From positions 1 to 33,807 of the forward strand of contig CAINVY010000009.1 in the NCBI GenBank assembly GCA_903854335.1: DNA of 33,807 nucleotides, read 5' to 3'. The translations under genes were made by a program, and so were the position numbers. Below, piece after piece: positions 8,966 through 17,194 of this stretch. The notes beneath the pieces were generated by a model that had not been told where the DNA came from, made no database searches, and worked only from the letters and a program-made list of their open reading frames with translations. This DNA comes from an uncultured Candidatus Peregrinibacteria bacterium (GTDB taxonomy: Bacteria > Patescibacteriota > Gracilibacteria > Peribacterales > Peribacteraceae). How positions within the stretch are numbered: the stretch's first letter is position 1; each line of letters opens with the position of its first letter.

Positions 8966-9424
8966 ATGACATTCCGACGTTCGTTGTCTCTTTCTCTCTC
9001 TATTCTTGCAACGACTTGTTTGCTTGCATCTTGTTCATCTTCGCAGCAACCGGTGAAGACTGGTACTACTTCCTCTAGCCTCTCCTCGGTGAAGAAGGGT
9101 GGGACAAAAAACGTGGCGAAAGCCAATGTGCCGAAGCCCGTTCCCGCTCCAGCTGTTTTAAAGCAGGGGAAGAAGCTTCAGATTATTGTCATGAAGAACT
9201 CCACATTCTCTCCTTCGACAGTGACCGTCAAAGCCGGCACGGTTGTTCAATGGTTGAACAAGGACAGCATTCCGCATACGGTGACGGGCGATACTGCGAA
9301 TGGCTTGGCAAGTTTGCGCATTGCGAAAGGCCATACCTACACTCACGTCTTTGCGGATATCGGGACGTTCACGTATCACTGCTCGATTCATCCCACGATG
9401 AAAGGTAAGGTCATCGTGAAATAA
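8966..9424 (+). CDS. Cupredoxin (plastocyanin/azurin-like) lipoprotein
   Basis: A 152-residue blue-copper protein anchored by a lipid (lipobox LASC, C23). After a Ser/Lys-rich linker, the cupredoxin domain (about 70-152) has all four type-1 copper ligands: H104 in SIPHTVTGD, then C139, H142 and M145 in YHCSIHPTM. Its likely role is outer-face electron transfer or copper handling. It begins 30 bases after the preceding lipoprotein and ends just before a strong terminator, so it is probably last in that unit. No Shine-Dalgarno sequence is visible; the region before ATG is pyrimidine-rich. A second cupredoxin-like domain at 21195-22049 has lost these ligands. Confidence 0.92.
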   Translation: MTFRRSLSLSLSILATTCLLASCSSSQQPVKTGTTSSSLSSVKKGGTKNVAKANVPKPVPAPAVLKQGKKLQIIVMKNSTFSPSTVTVKAGTVVQWLNKDSIPHTVTGDTANGLASLRIAKGHTYTHVFADIGTFTYHCSIHPTMKGKVIVK

Positions 9425-9441
9425 TGCATGACTTTCTTAGG

Positions 9442-9471
9442 GCCGTTCCTTGCACAAGGGGCGGCTTTTTT
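9442..9471 (+). terminator. Rho-independent terminator after the cupredoxin gene
   Basis: A 10-pair stem (GCCGTTCCTT with AAGGGGCGGC, two G-U pairs), loop GCAC, and six T residues. It lies 18 bases after the stop codon and separates the lipoprotein genes from the MarR operon. Confidence 0.92.
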
Positions 9472-9518
9472 AGCATCCTGATGCCACAGAAAGCGATAGT
9501 GACTGTAAGAATCGACCC

Positions 9519-9547
9519 TTGACTTGCTCCTCCCTCGGGAGTATACT
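9519..9547 (+). promoter_or_regulatory. Promoter of the marR-macAB operon
   Basis: -35 TTGACT (9519-9524), a 17-base spacer and -10 TATACT (9542-9547), one of the best consensus promoters in the window. The predicted start near 9554 gives a leader of about 24 bases with no Shine-Dalgarno sequence before the MarR ATG. Confidence 0.8.
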
Positions 9548-9559
9548 TAGTTACTCTAA
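9530..9559 (+). promoter_or_regulatory. Operator-like palindromes in the marR promoter
   Basis: Two inverted repeats overlap the promoter. CTCCCTCGGGAG (9530-9541) lies in the spacer. TTAG-N5-CTAA (9547-9559) covers the end of the -10 and the start site and resembles the SlyA/MarR box (TTAG-N4-CTAA). Autorepression by the MarR protein encoded next is the natural reading (inference). Confidence 0.5.
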
Positions 9560-9577
9560 TCATTCATGTAGCGCAGT

Positions 9578-10015
9578 ATGACTTCAACCTCGCTCGACGA
9601 GATCATGGATTCGGCAATTGACCTCATGCGCATTATCCGCCACAAGATGGCGTGCGATGCGCGAGGATCTTCTTTGAATTTTCTGCAGATCCACGCGCTT
9701 GCTCTTATTAACGACAAGGAGGGCATAACGATGAAAGAATTGGCTGACATACTCCATATCAGTTCTCCTTCCGCGACGGCGTTTGTGAATCGTCTTGTGA
9801 AGATGGGGTGGTTGACCCGCTTGCACGATCGCAAGAACCGGAAGTTCGTTCGACTCCGTATGACACCGCGCGGTCGATTGGTGCTTCGTCGTCACAAACT
9901 GAAGCGCATTACTTCCATTCGTTCTGCTCTTTCTATTCTCACTTCCTCGGAATTGGCTGTCTTCGCTCGCATCCTCAAGAAGCTGCATGCGTCGCATGTC
10001 ACTCCAAAATCTTAA
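9578..10015 (+). CDS. MarR-family transcriptional regulator
   Basis: 145 residues with the MarR winged-helix layout: N-terminal dimer helix, the helix-turn-helix ITMKELADILHISSPSATAFVNRLVKMGWL, and a wing rich in Arg (DRKNRKFVRLRMTPRG). MarR proteins are dimeric repressors released by small aromatic or drug-like ligands, commonly controlling adjacent efflux genes. Here the adaptor gene of a MacAB-like pump starts 18 bases downstream, and operator-like palindromes overlap the promoter. It is likely to repress its own operon. The inducing ligand cannot be read from the sequence. Confidence 0.93.
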   Translation: MTSTSLDEIMDSAIDLMRIIRHKMACDARGSSLNFLQIHALALINDKEGITMKELADILHISSPSATAFVNRLVKMGWLTRLHDRKNRKFVRLRMTPRGRLVLRRHKLKRITSIRSALSILTSSELAVFARILKKLHASHVTPKS

Positions 10016-10033
10016 CGTTTTACCCACTCTTTT

Positions 10034-11773
10034 ATGTCTATCCTTTCCACTCTATCCGCTCATCGTCGTGCAACCGTTGCAGGGGCGATAGTTCTCGTCC
10101 TCCTCGTTCTGGGAGGATACGTTCTCTTCCGGCCGTCCGGAACACAATACGTCACGGCGGTTGCCGCAAGAGGCGATATCCAACAGACGGTGGAAGCTGT
10201 CGGAACCGTGACCTCGGAACATGATCTCGCGCTGCAGTTTCCCGCGTCAGGCATCGTGTCCGAAGTGGATGTGCAGCAGGGGGACCGTGTGGAAATGGGT
10301 CAGGTGCTTGCGCGGTTGCGCGCAGGAAACTTCGCTGCTGCCGTTGCGATACAATCCGCGGCACTCCAGGTGGCACAGGCGAATCTTCAGAAGGTAGAGG
10401 AAGGCATGCGTCCGCAAGATCTGGCGATTGCTCAGGCGAATGTGGCGAACAAACAAGCGGCACTTCAAGCCGCGCAATCCGCGTACGACAGCTCTTCTCA
10501 AAATCTCCTACAGGCGCAGGATCAATTGACGACGCTGCAGCAGGAAGCGGATACGTCTCTCTTGGGACAGGCCAATACGGCGAAGAGTTCCATCTCCACG
10601 CAGCTCGTTACTGCGGAAACAGCTCTCGCATCGGTTCAAGGAATGTTGACCCGAACGGAAGTGAACGATGCGATTGCACTCAGTAAGCCCGGACAGGATG
10701 CGACGATCAATATGCTGCGTTCATCGGCGCTAGATTCGATCGCAAAAGCACGGAGTGCTGCAACGATTGCTGCGAAGTATCAGGATGTCTTGATGGCACT
10801 CCAGTCCGCTCAGAGCGCCCTCAACGATGCTTCGAGTGTCGTGGATCAAATGTATGCCCTGATCGATTCGTTGACGGAGACGCAATTCTTCAATAGCTCC
10901 GTGCGTGAAGCGGACAAAGCTTCTCTTTCGGCGCAACGCGCCTCCATCCAGGGAGCGCTCGGGACGCTTACATCGGTTTCTTCATCCTTGCAGTCCGCTT
11001 CGGCCGGGTATGACACGAGAATTTCCGCAGCCCAGGCAGCTGTGACCGCCGATCAAGGTGCGAAGGATAAAGCGAGCGCGGATGTGCTGACCTACAAGAC
11101 TGCGCTTCAGGCGCAGCAGGCGGACCTCGTATCGAAGCAGGCTCCGCCCCGTGACACCGATCTCGCAACGGCGCGTGCACAGGTGCAGCAGGCATCGGCC
11201 GCGCTTGCACAAGCGGCCTCCCTTTATGACGATACGGTTCTCCGCGCACCGGTGAGCGGAGTCATCACGAACGTCAATATTAAAGCGGGTGAATCGTTGC
11301 CGATGGGTGCCGCGATCGCGCTTCTCGGCGATACTCCCTTCCGCGTGCAAATCGACGTTTCGGAAGTCGATGTTCCGAAGCTCGCCGTTTCCGCTTCCGG
11401 TACGATCGATCTCGATGCGTTCCCTGACGTGCACTACAAAGTGCGTTTGAGTGAAGTCGACACGTCGCCGACGCTCGTCGATGGTGTTTCCAAGTATCAG
11501 GCGAAGCTTGATTTTGTCTTCCCGCATCCGGAATTGAAAATCGGCATGACGGGAGACGTCACGATTCTCACGGGCGAGCGCAAGAACGTCATTACGATTC
11601 CGGGTCGTGCCGTGATTACGAAGGCGACGGGGCAGAAGACGGTTCGCATCCTCGGAAAGAATAAGACGGTGACGGAGCAGTCGGTGACGACCGGCATGGA
11701 AGGGCAGTCGGGTGACGTGGAAGTCACGTCCGGACTCAGCGGGGGAGAGACCATCGTCGTGCTGACGAAGTAA
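10034..11773 (+). CDS. macA: HlyD/MacA-type periplasmic adaptor (membrane fusion protein)
   Basis: A 579-residue efflux adaptor. One N-terminal membrane anchor (about 13-36) is followed by the first half of a lipoyl domain (about 60-100, PASGIVSEVDVQQGD), an unusually long Ala/Gln-rich coiled-coil hairpin (about 105-390), the second lipoyl half (RAPVSGVITNVNIKAGE, from about 402), a beta-barrel and the membrane-proximal domain. The length clearly exceeds the 370-400 residues usual for MacA, mostly in the coiled coil. In Gram-negative cells the hairpin docks to an outer-membrane TolC; no TolC gene is present here, so the partner is unclear. It lies between MarR (18 bases before) and the ABC ATPase (17 bases after), clearly one operon. 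Confidence 0.9.
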   Translation: MSILSTLSAHRRATVAGAIVLVLLVLGGYVLFRPSGTQYVTAVAARGDIQQTVEAVGTVTSEHDLALQFPASGIVSEVDVQQGDRVEMGQVLARLRAGNFAAAVAIQSAALQVAQANLQKVEEGMRPQDLAIAQANVANKQAALQAAQSAYDSSSQNLLQAQDQLTTLQQEADTSLLGQANTAKSSISTQLVTAETALASVQGMLTRTEVNDAIALSKPGQDATINMLRSSALDSIAKARSAATIAAKYQDVLMALQSAQSALNDASSVVDQMYALIDSLTETQFFNSSVREADKASLSAQRASIQGALGTLTSVSSSLQSASAGYDTRISAAQAAVTADQGAKDKASADVLTYKTALQAQQADLVSKQAPPRDTDLATARAQVQQASAALAQAASLYDDTVLRAPVSGVITNVNIKAGESLPMGAAIALLGDTPFRVQIDVSEVDVPKLAVSASGTIDLDAFPDVHYKVRLSEVDTSPTLVDGVSKYQAKLDFVFPHPELKIGMTGDVTILTGERKNVITIPGRAVITKATGQKTVRILGKNKTVTEQSVTTGMEGQSGDVEVTSGLSGGETIVVLTK

Positions 11774-11790
11774 TTTCTTTCGCTTAACGT

Positions 11791-12522
11791 ATGACGTCGA
11801 TTCCTCTCATCGAAACACGCACGCTCAGCAAATCGTACTTTAACGAGGATGTTGAAACAGCGGTGCTCTTCGACATTGATTTGCGTATCGAACAGGGGGA
11901 ATTTGTCGCGATCATGGGTCCATCGGGCTCCGGAAAATCCACTCTCATGCACATTCTCGGCTTCCTCGACACGCCGACCTCTGGTGCGTATCTCTTCAAG
12001 GGAAAGCCGACGGTCGATCTCGACGACGATGCACTCGCTCGCATTCGGGCGCTCAGCGTGAGCTTTGTGTTTCAGTCGTTTAACCTCCTTCCGCGCACGA
12101 CCGTTTTCGAAAATGTCATGCTCCCGCTTCTCTACCATCCGAGCATTCCCGAGCGGGAAAGGGAAGAACGCGTCAAGCACGCCATCGAGATGGTCGGACT
12201 CACCGATCGTTCCGGTCATCTTAGTAATCAGCTGTCGGGTGGGCAGCAGCAGCGCGTCGCGATTGCTCGGTCGCTCGTGACGGAACCCGAAGTGATTTTC
12301 GCGGACGAGCCCACGGGCAACCTCGACTCCGCCTCCGGTGTCGCGGTGATGGCAACGCTTCAGGAACTCCATCGACTCGGACACACGATTATCCTCGTCA
12401 CGCACGAACAGACAACGGCGGAGTTTGCGCAGCGCATCATCCACATTCACGACGGACGCATCCATTCCGATACGCGAAACGCCCGTCAGAAGTCCGCTGC
12501 ACAGGTTCACGCACTCAAGTGA
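11791..12522 (+). CDS. macB: MacB-type ABC transporter ATPase subunit
   Basis: 243 residues of the LolD/MacB ATPase class. Walker [10 protein letters not shown] (43-51), Q-loop segment [12 protein letters not shown], signature LSGGQQQR (148-155), Walker [13 protein letters not shown] (D172, E173) and H-loop VTHEQ are all present. It supplies ATP hydrolysis to the FtsX-type permease encoded one base after its stop codon. These systems (MacB, LolCDE, FtsEX) act as mechanotransmission machines exporting peptides, lipids or drugs. The ATPase and permease are separate proteins here, unlike E. coli MacB where they are fused. The C-terminal extension after the H-loop is Arg/Lys-rich. Confidence 0.95.
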   Translation: MTSIPLIETRTLSKSYFNEDVETAVLFDIDLRIEQGEFVAIMGPSGSGKSTLMHILGFLDTPTSGAYLFKGKPTVDLDDDALARIRALSVSFVFQSFNLLPRTTVFENVMLPLLYHPSIPEREREERVKHAIEMVGLTDRSGHLSNQLSGGQQQRVAIARSLVTEPEVIFADEPTGNLDSASGVAVMATLQELHRLGHTIILVTHEQTTAEFAQRIIHIHDGRIHSDTRNARQKSAAQVHALK

Positions 12523-12523
12523 C

Positions 12524-13750
12524 ATGCAACTCCTCGATACCTTCGGCGTAGCGCTTCGCGGCATTCTCTCCAACAAAACGAGATCGATGCTGACGATGCT
12601 TGGGATCGTGATCGGCGTGGGATCCGTGGTACTCATGACGTCGCTCGGCGCGAGTGTGAGTGGCCTCATTCTCGGTCAGGTTTCGAGCTTGGGAGCGAAC
12701 ACCATGGTCATTTTTCCCTCGACCGTCGAGGGTGGAGGCGGCGTTCCGCGCGTGGGATTCGATAGCCTGACGTTCGATGATGTCACGGCGCTCAGTCAGC
12801 TCTCGACGGTGCGAACGCTTTCTCCGGTCATCTTTGTTCCGGGCGAAGCGACGTACGGATCGCAGAAGTCACAGCCCCAGGTGATCGGCACGACGGAGAA
12901 CTTCTTCATCAATCAGAGCGTTACAGCGAAGCTCGGTCGTCTCATCGATGCGCAGGATGATCAGGGGAGTCGCGCTGTCGCACTTCTCGGACCCGACACT
13001 GCCAAAGATCTTTTTGGCGACCAGAATCCCGTCGGATTGCGGATCAAAATAAAAGATTCCAGCTTCCTCGTCATCGGTGTCGCAAATTCGCTCGGCTCCC
13101 AATTCTTTCAGAATGCCGATCAGCGCATCTACGTTCCTTATTCCATTGCGAAGGCGATTACGGGGCAGAGGTACGTCAATTACATGACGTTCACCGCTGC
13201 GACCGACAGCGATCTCGCGCTCGCCGACGTCAACGCATTTCTCCGACAGCGCCACAAGATTATCAATCCGCTCAATGATCCGAAGAAGGACGACTTCGTC
13301 GTCCACTCGAGCAAGCAGGCGGCGGATATTCTCGGTTCCGTCTCACTCTCACTTACCATCTTCCTCACGCTCATCGCGGCCATCTCGCTTGTCGTCGGAG
13401 GGATCGGCATTATGAATATCATGCTCGTCTCGGTGACGGAGCGGACGAGAGAGATCGGACTGCGCAAAGCGGTCGGCGCTCGCGGCAAAGACATTCTGTT
13501 GCAATTCCTCATCGAGTCGACGCTCCTGACGCTCATCGGAGGATTGATCGGCATCGTGTCGGGGGTGTTGCTTGCGCTCCTTATCGCACTCATTGCGAAG
13601 AAGTTTCTCGCCACGTACGTCTTCGCGGTTTCCTTCGGCGCGATCTTCCTCGCGATTGGTGTTGCTGGCTCCGTAGGATTGATCTTCGGGATTTACCCCG
13701 CTCGCAGGGCCGCCCGTCTGCATCCCATCGAGGCGCTGCGGTATGAGTAA
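12524..13750 (+). CDS. MacB/FtsX-type ABC transporter permease
   Basis: 408 residues starting at the ATG one base after the ATPase stop; in-frame codons further upstream lie inside the ATPase gene and are rejected. The first membrane helix (about 23-45, [17 protein letters not shown]) is followed by a periplasmic MacB_PCD domain (about 50-275) and three more helices (about 285-310, 335-360, 370-400). The conserved motif [20 protein letters not shown] with KAVGA is the hallmark of MacB permeases. With the adaptor and ATPase it completes a tripartite-style efflux pump controlled by the MarR gene. No terminator is evident after it. Confidence 0.95.
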   Translation: MQLLDTFGVALRGILSNKTRSMLTMLGIVIGVGSVVLMTSLGASVSGLILGQVSSLGANTMVIFPSTVEGGGGVPRVGFDSLTFDDVTALSQLSTVRTLSPVIFVPGEATYGSQKSQPQVIGTTENFFINQSVTAKLGRLIDAQDDQGSRAVALLGPDTAKDLFGDQNPVGLRIKIKDSSFLVIGVANSLGSQFFQNADQRIYVPYSIAKAITGQRYVNYMTFTAATDSDLALADVNAFLRQRHKIINPLNDPKKDDFVVHSSKQAADILGSVSLSLTIFLTLIAAISLVVGGIGIMNIMLVSVTERTREIGLRKAVGARGKDILLQFLIESTLLTLIGGLIGIVSGVLLALLIALIAKKFLATYVFAVSFGAIFLAIGVAGSVGLIFGIYPARRAARLHPIEALRYE

Positions 13751-13778
13751 GGGGGACGAAACGGAGTGAGCCCAGCCA

Positions 13779-13806
13779 TTGCATCGGGAAGAATATCTTC
13801 TATAAT
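13779..13806 (+). promoter_or_regulatory. Promoter with palindrome before the unknown 239-residue gene
   Basis: -10 TATAAT (13801-13806, perfect) with a weak -35 TTGCAT (13779-13784) at 16 bases. The palindrome GAAGAATATCTTC (13788-13800) directly abuts the -10 and could bind a regulator. The predicted leader is about 23 bases with no Shine-Dalgarno sequence. Confidence 0.55.
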
Positions 13807-13835
13807 GCCCGGTCTTTGAATTTCCAATCTATTTG

Positions 13836-14555
13836 ATGAATCGGAACAAAAGTCTCAGTGTGATAAGCGTTATCGATGACCTCATGTCAGAGCGGGTAAC
13901 CGTACCCATTCATCGAGGCGGGGAAGTTATTCCCCTGCAGCGCGCATCTGCTACGGCTGTGGAGAAGCTTTTGGTACATGATTCAAAAGAGAAGGATGTG
14001 CCTGGACATTTTTTGGAGACCTCAGATCTGCGTCAACGGCAGGTCTATGATGCTACGGCAATTCTCGGTTTCGGAGAGCGGGCTCGTGAGTCGATTGTTG
14101 TAGGCGAACCAGGAGAGATCGTTATCCGTTACGGAGGATGGTCATTGAAGGAATTGTTTTTCTCGTCGATCGGTGGTGATCTCATCCATGATCAAGAGTT
14201 CTGGTTGTACTATCCTTGGGCAAATCAAAAAAAACCCGCCGGCATTTATGCCATGAGACTTCCGATTCCTGATTCTGGCGAAAAATCATTTCCGGATCAG
14301 ACACATCTGCTTCACGGAGATGAACGAGCGGTTCCGGTTGTTCTTGGTGCTTCGGCTCTGCTTGCTCAACATATCATGGGGGGAGAGAATCATTTGAAGG
14401 GAAATTGGACGCGCTGCAGAGAGAAATCGAATTCCGGTCATGTGGCACTCAGCTGGTATGGTGGCAGGCTTGATGTAAGCGAGCACGGGGATGACATCTA
14501 TCGAAAGCATCTTTGGCTATCGTCCTGTCGAAGAATTGGAGATGAGGTCGGTTGA
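13836..14555 (+). CDS. Hypothetical protein, 239 residues
   Basis: I do not recognise this family. ATG 13836 is preferred over the adjacent TTG. It has no signal peptide and no membrane segment, so it is probably cytoplasmic. The middle has beta-rich, aromatic segments (GEIVIRYGGWSLKELFF, FWLYYPWANQKKPAGIYAMRLP) and conserved-looking Gly and Trp residues; the sequence does not look low-complexity. It opens a run of three same-strand genes ending in the PEP-synthase-like protein, with gaps of 122 and 35 bases and a second promoter in the first gap. Function unknown. Confidence 0.7.
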   Translation: MNRNKSLSVISVIDDLMSERVTVPIHRGGEVIPLQRASATAVEKLLVHDSKEKDVPGHFLETSDLRQRQVYDATAILGFGERARESIVVGEPGEIVIRYGGWSLKELFFSSIGGDLIHDQEFWLYYPWANQKKPAGIYAMRLPIPDSGEKSFPDQTHLLHGDERAVPVVLGASALLAQHIMGGENHLKGNWTRCREKSNSGHVALSWYGGRLDVSEHGDDIYRKHLWLSSCRRIGDEVG

Positions 14556-14624
14556 AGACATTTTGTTTTGAGAAAAATATTAAAAATTGTCATTTAGACC
14601 TTGTATAAGCAAGAAATAGAGCAG

Positions 14625-14653
14625 TTGACAAATATCAAAGAAATTGCTTGAAT
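14625..14653 (+). promoter_or_regulatory. Promoter of the 121-residue gene (extended -10)
   Basis: A perfect -35 TTGACA (14625-14630), a 17-base spacer, and -10 TTGAAT (14648-14653) preceded by TGC, an extended -10 element. The start near 14660 leaves an 18-base AT-rich leader without a Shine-Dalgarno sequence. Confidence 0.6.
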
Positions 14654-14677
14654 ACTTTGAATTCTTTCCCCAATATT

Positions 14678-15043
14678 ATGAGTCCATGTCCGCGCAGATT
14701 CGATGAGAAGCCTGATGATCATGAGATCCCCAATATTCGTGTAGTCACTTCTGCCACTCAGAATATTTCATCGATCCCTCAAGAAATCTCATCGGCGAGA
14801 TTTAATGCACGAAATGTTCTGTGTCTTGTGATCGGGGAGAGACCCGTTGTGAGGGTACCCGAGCCGTCAATACAGGCGGAAACAAATGCTCGAATGGTGA
14901 TCGGGGAAAGCCCGCGTGTGTCGGAACCCGATGTATCAAAGAAGGCGGGGGCAATCAAACATGCTCAATGGCTTCCTGAACAGGCGAGAGTTAAGGCTTA
15001 TCCTTTGGCCTCCTGGAGTGATGTAAAAGGAAGGAAAAGATGA
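14678..15043 (+). CDS. Small hypothetical protein, 121 residues
   Basis: Not recognised. It has no membrane segment, is rich in Pro, Glu and Arg, and is probably largely disordered. A short internal duplication is visible: NARNVLCLVIGERPVVRVPE and NARMVIGESPRVSEPD share NAR, VIGE, P and acidic-Pro positions. ATG 14678 follows a convincing promoter; an in-frame TTG at 14648 coincides with the -10 box and is rejected as start. The gene ends 35 bases before the PEP-synthase-like gene, so the two are probably co-transcribed. It could be an accessory or regulatory peptide for that enzyme (inference). Confidence 0.6.
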   Translation: MSPCPRRFDEKPDDHEIPNIRVVTSATQNISSIPQEISSARFNARNVLCLVIGERPVVRVPEPSIQAETNARMVIGESPRVSEPDVSKKAGAIKHAQWLPEQARVKAYPLASWSDVKGRKR

Positions 15044-15061
15044 AAGCGAGAATCTAAGAAT

Positions 15062-15067
15062 GGAGGT
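15062..15067 (+). promoter_or_regulatory. Shine-Dalgarno site of the PEP-synthase-like gene
   Basis: GGAGGT lies 11 bases before the ATG at 15079. It is the only well-placed Shine-Dalgarno sequence I see in the window and fits internal translation of a polycistronic mRNA. Confidence 0.55.
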
Positions 15068-15078
15068 TCGATTCTTGA

Positions 15079-17145
15079 ATGATGCACGAAGAGACACTAG
15101 AATACTTTACTTTGGACCGTAAAAATCTCGATCATGGGCGATCTATAACCGAAAGTCGTCATACAGTGAGGAGTGACACGTCACCGAATGTACAGAATGT
15201 TCGAAGAAGAATTCTTGAGCTTATCGAAAATGCAGGCTTGCAAGATGTCGTGACGAATCTCTTGAGAGAAATTACCCATCCTGATTGTGTACACCTAGAA
15301 CAGTCCGCGTACCTCGACTCTCTTCGCACGATGATGGCGGATGACGCGGCATTATTGCGATTGCTGTATTCACTGGATTCCTATGTTCAGAGAATCAGCA
15401 GAAGCATTTCGGATTCCACCGTGCACTTCTGCCATCGAATGGGGCCTACTGCTGATGTCTTTGCGGTAAAACCGGCCGTTGAGTATGATTTGAAATACTT
15501 GGTTCAAACGTATCTGGAACACATAGAGGACTTAGACTTCACTCTGTTGCTCTATAATTCTGCTTCGCTCCAAGGCCAATCGGATCCAGTGGAGAGAGCA
15601 GAAGCTGCCGATCAGCTTTTAGAACGATTGGGTCAATTGGTCGATGCACATGATATCTTTATGGTTGCTGAGGGCGCAGAGCTTGCCTATCAACGCTTGA
15701 GTGCAGCCAATGTGCTTCAGTTGATGCAATCACCGTATGAAGCGCAGTCCCGCTGGATGCGAAACGGTACACAAGTCTGGAGAGAACACAGTCAAACGCG
15801 GGAGATTCTCAGGCTCCTCGATACTGCGAAATGCGAGCGGAAGATATTGCAAGCAATTGGGCACGTGGATGAAACGAAACTGCGCGCCGAAACGCTCACG
15901 TACGGCGCGAAGGGCGCGAATCTAGAAGTGCTGCGCACATTGGCGCCAAAGATCAATATGATTCTCCGGACGGGGTGCAGCTTCACTATTCCTCCATTCG
16001 AGAGGATTCCGACTTCATTGTATGAGCGCCGGGTGCAGGGAGAGGATATTCGTGAGGATTTGCGACCGTACTTCGAATGGATCGACGGTCAGGAAACGTG
16101 GGTGCGCAGCAGCGAGGTATTTTCCGAAGACAATGAGGCAACGACCGGAGCGGATATCTATCATTCCGAGCTCTTGCCTGCGGGTGCTTCCTTCGAGGAG
16201 TTTGTGGATGCAGCGGAGCGTGTGTATGCATCCGTCGATGATCCCAAGGCCGTTGAGTATCGAGAGAGGAATGACATTCATCAGGCCAGCATGGGCATAG
16301 TGCTCCACCGATCTGTGCAATATGCACATGGAAAGGGACATATGAATACCGTCAAACCCTTTGCGCCCGGACAATTGGAAGTCGTGATGGAGGGTCGTGC
16401 GGGCAGAGTCATCTTCAAGAAAGACGTACAACATCGTTTGGTGATGGAGCATGGCTTCTCCGCCACCGTTTCCACGGTGTTTCGCTTTCAACCTGATCAA
16501 CAGAGACTCAAGGGGCTGGAGCAGATCTGCGACACGGCAGATATCGGGATGTTCGTGGAGATGCACTACGGCAGGCCGGTGCAAATGGAATTTCTCCATA
16601 GTACCGGTGTCGTCGATGGCGTGCAGGTGCGCTTGCTCCCGCCTCATGTGCTGACACCACCTCCTGAAGTTACTTTTCCTAACAATCAGGATCTCCTTCT
16701 CGAATGCGATGCCGTCGGCATCGGGGATATGGAGTTGGATATGCTTCCAACACTTGGAGATAACAACGGAAAGAAGGGATTTGTCGTATTTAATCAGAGT
16801 CAATTCACAACGAATAGGAAGGGCGGGATTCACCGATATTTGCCTGGAGAAGGAGCGGTGGCAATTCTTCGGCCATCACGTTCAAACGCCGGTCACATAG
16901 AGACACTTTGTGTTGAGCGCGGATTGCTCTGTCTCTTCATGTCCGAAGGTTCCTGCCATACGAGGACGCAAGCTCTGGAGAACCTAGAAGAAATTGCTCG
17001 GTCATGTGACACTTATGACGTCGTGCATTATTCACATCTTGCGGGACACACTCGTGTGAGAGTGGTGGCAGATAATACAATGGGAAGAGTGTATCCGGCA
17101 AAGCTGAGAAAACCTCCTGAAGAATCGCAGCAAGGAGTTTCCTGA
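15079..17145 (+). CDS. PEP-synthase/PPDK-like phosphotransferase of unknown substrate
   Basis: 688 residues. An N-terminal region of about 265 residues is not recognised (helical). Residues about 272-525 match the ATP-grasp pyruvate/PEP-binding domain of PEP synthase and pyruvate phosphate dikinase: GAKGANL (276-282, ATP-binding Lys278), WVRSSE (341-346), and GRPVQMEF (498-505), which corresponds to the GxPQDIEW metal-binding region. Residues about 570-630 match the swivelling phosphohistidine domain, with H606 in NAGHIETLCVERG as the likely phosphorylated residue. The C-terminal TIM-barrel of true PEP synthase is absent, so this is shorter, in the style of rifampin phosphotransferase but with a different order (ATP-grasp and His domain behind a novel N-terminus). 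It likely transfers phosphate from ATP through His to an unknown acceptor. The start ATGATG follows GGAGGT. Confidence 0.75.
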   Translation: MMHEETLEYFTLDRKNLDHGRSITESRHTVRSDTSPNVQNVRRRILELIENAGLQDVVTNLLREITHPDCVHLEQSAYLDSLRTMMADDAALLRLLYSLDSYVQRISRSISDSTVHFCHRMGPTADVFAVKPAVEYDLKYLVQTYLEHIEDLDFTLLLYNSASLQGQSDPVERAEAADQLLERLGQLVDAHDIFMVAEGAELAYQRLSAANVLQLMQSPYEAQSRWMRNGTQVWREHSQTREILRLLDTAKCERKILQAIGHVDETKLRAETLTYGAKGANLEVLRTLAPKINMILRTGCSFTIPPFERIPTSLYERRVQGEDIREDLRPYFEWIDGQETWVRSSEVFSEDNEATTGADIYHSELLPAGASFEEFVDAAERVYASVDDPKAVEYRERNDIHQASMGIVLHRSVQYAHGKGHMNTVKPFAPGQLEVVMEGRAGRVIFKKDVQHRLVMEHGFSATVSTVFRFQPDQQRLKGLEQICDTADIGMFVEMHYGRPVQMEFLHSTGVVDGVQVRLLPPHVLTPPPEVTFPNNQDLLLECDAVGIGDMELDMLPTLGDNNGKKGFVVFNQSQFTTNRKGGIHRYLPGEGAVAILRPSRSNAGHIETLCVERGLLCLFMSEGSCHTRTQALENLEEIARSCDTYDVVHYSHLAGHTRVRVVADNTMGRVYPAKLRKPPEESQQGVS

Positions 17146-17194
17146 TCATTGATCGAAGAAGCAAAGACGCTACAGTGCAGATCACACCCTGCGA

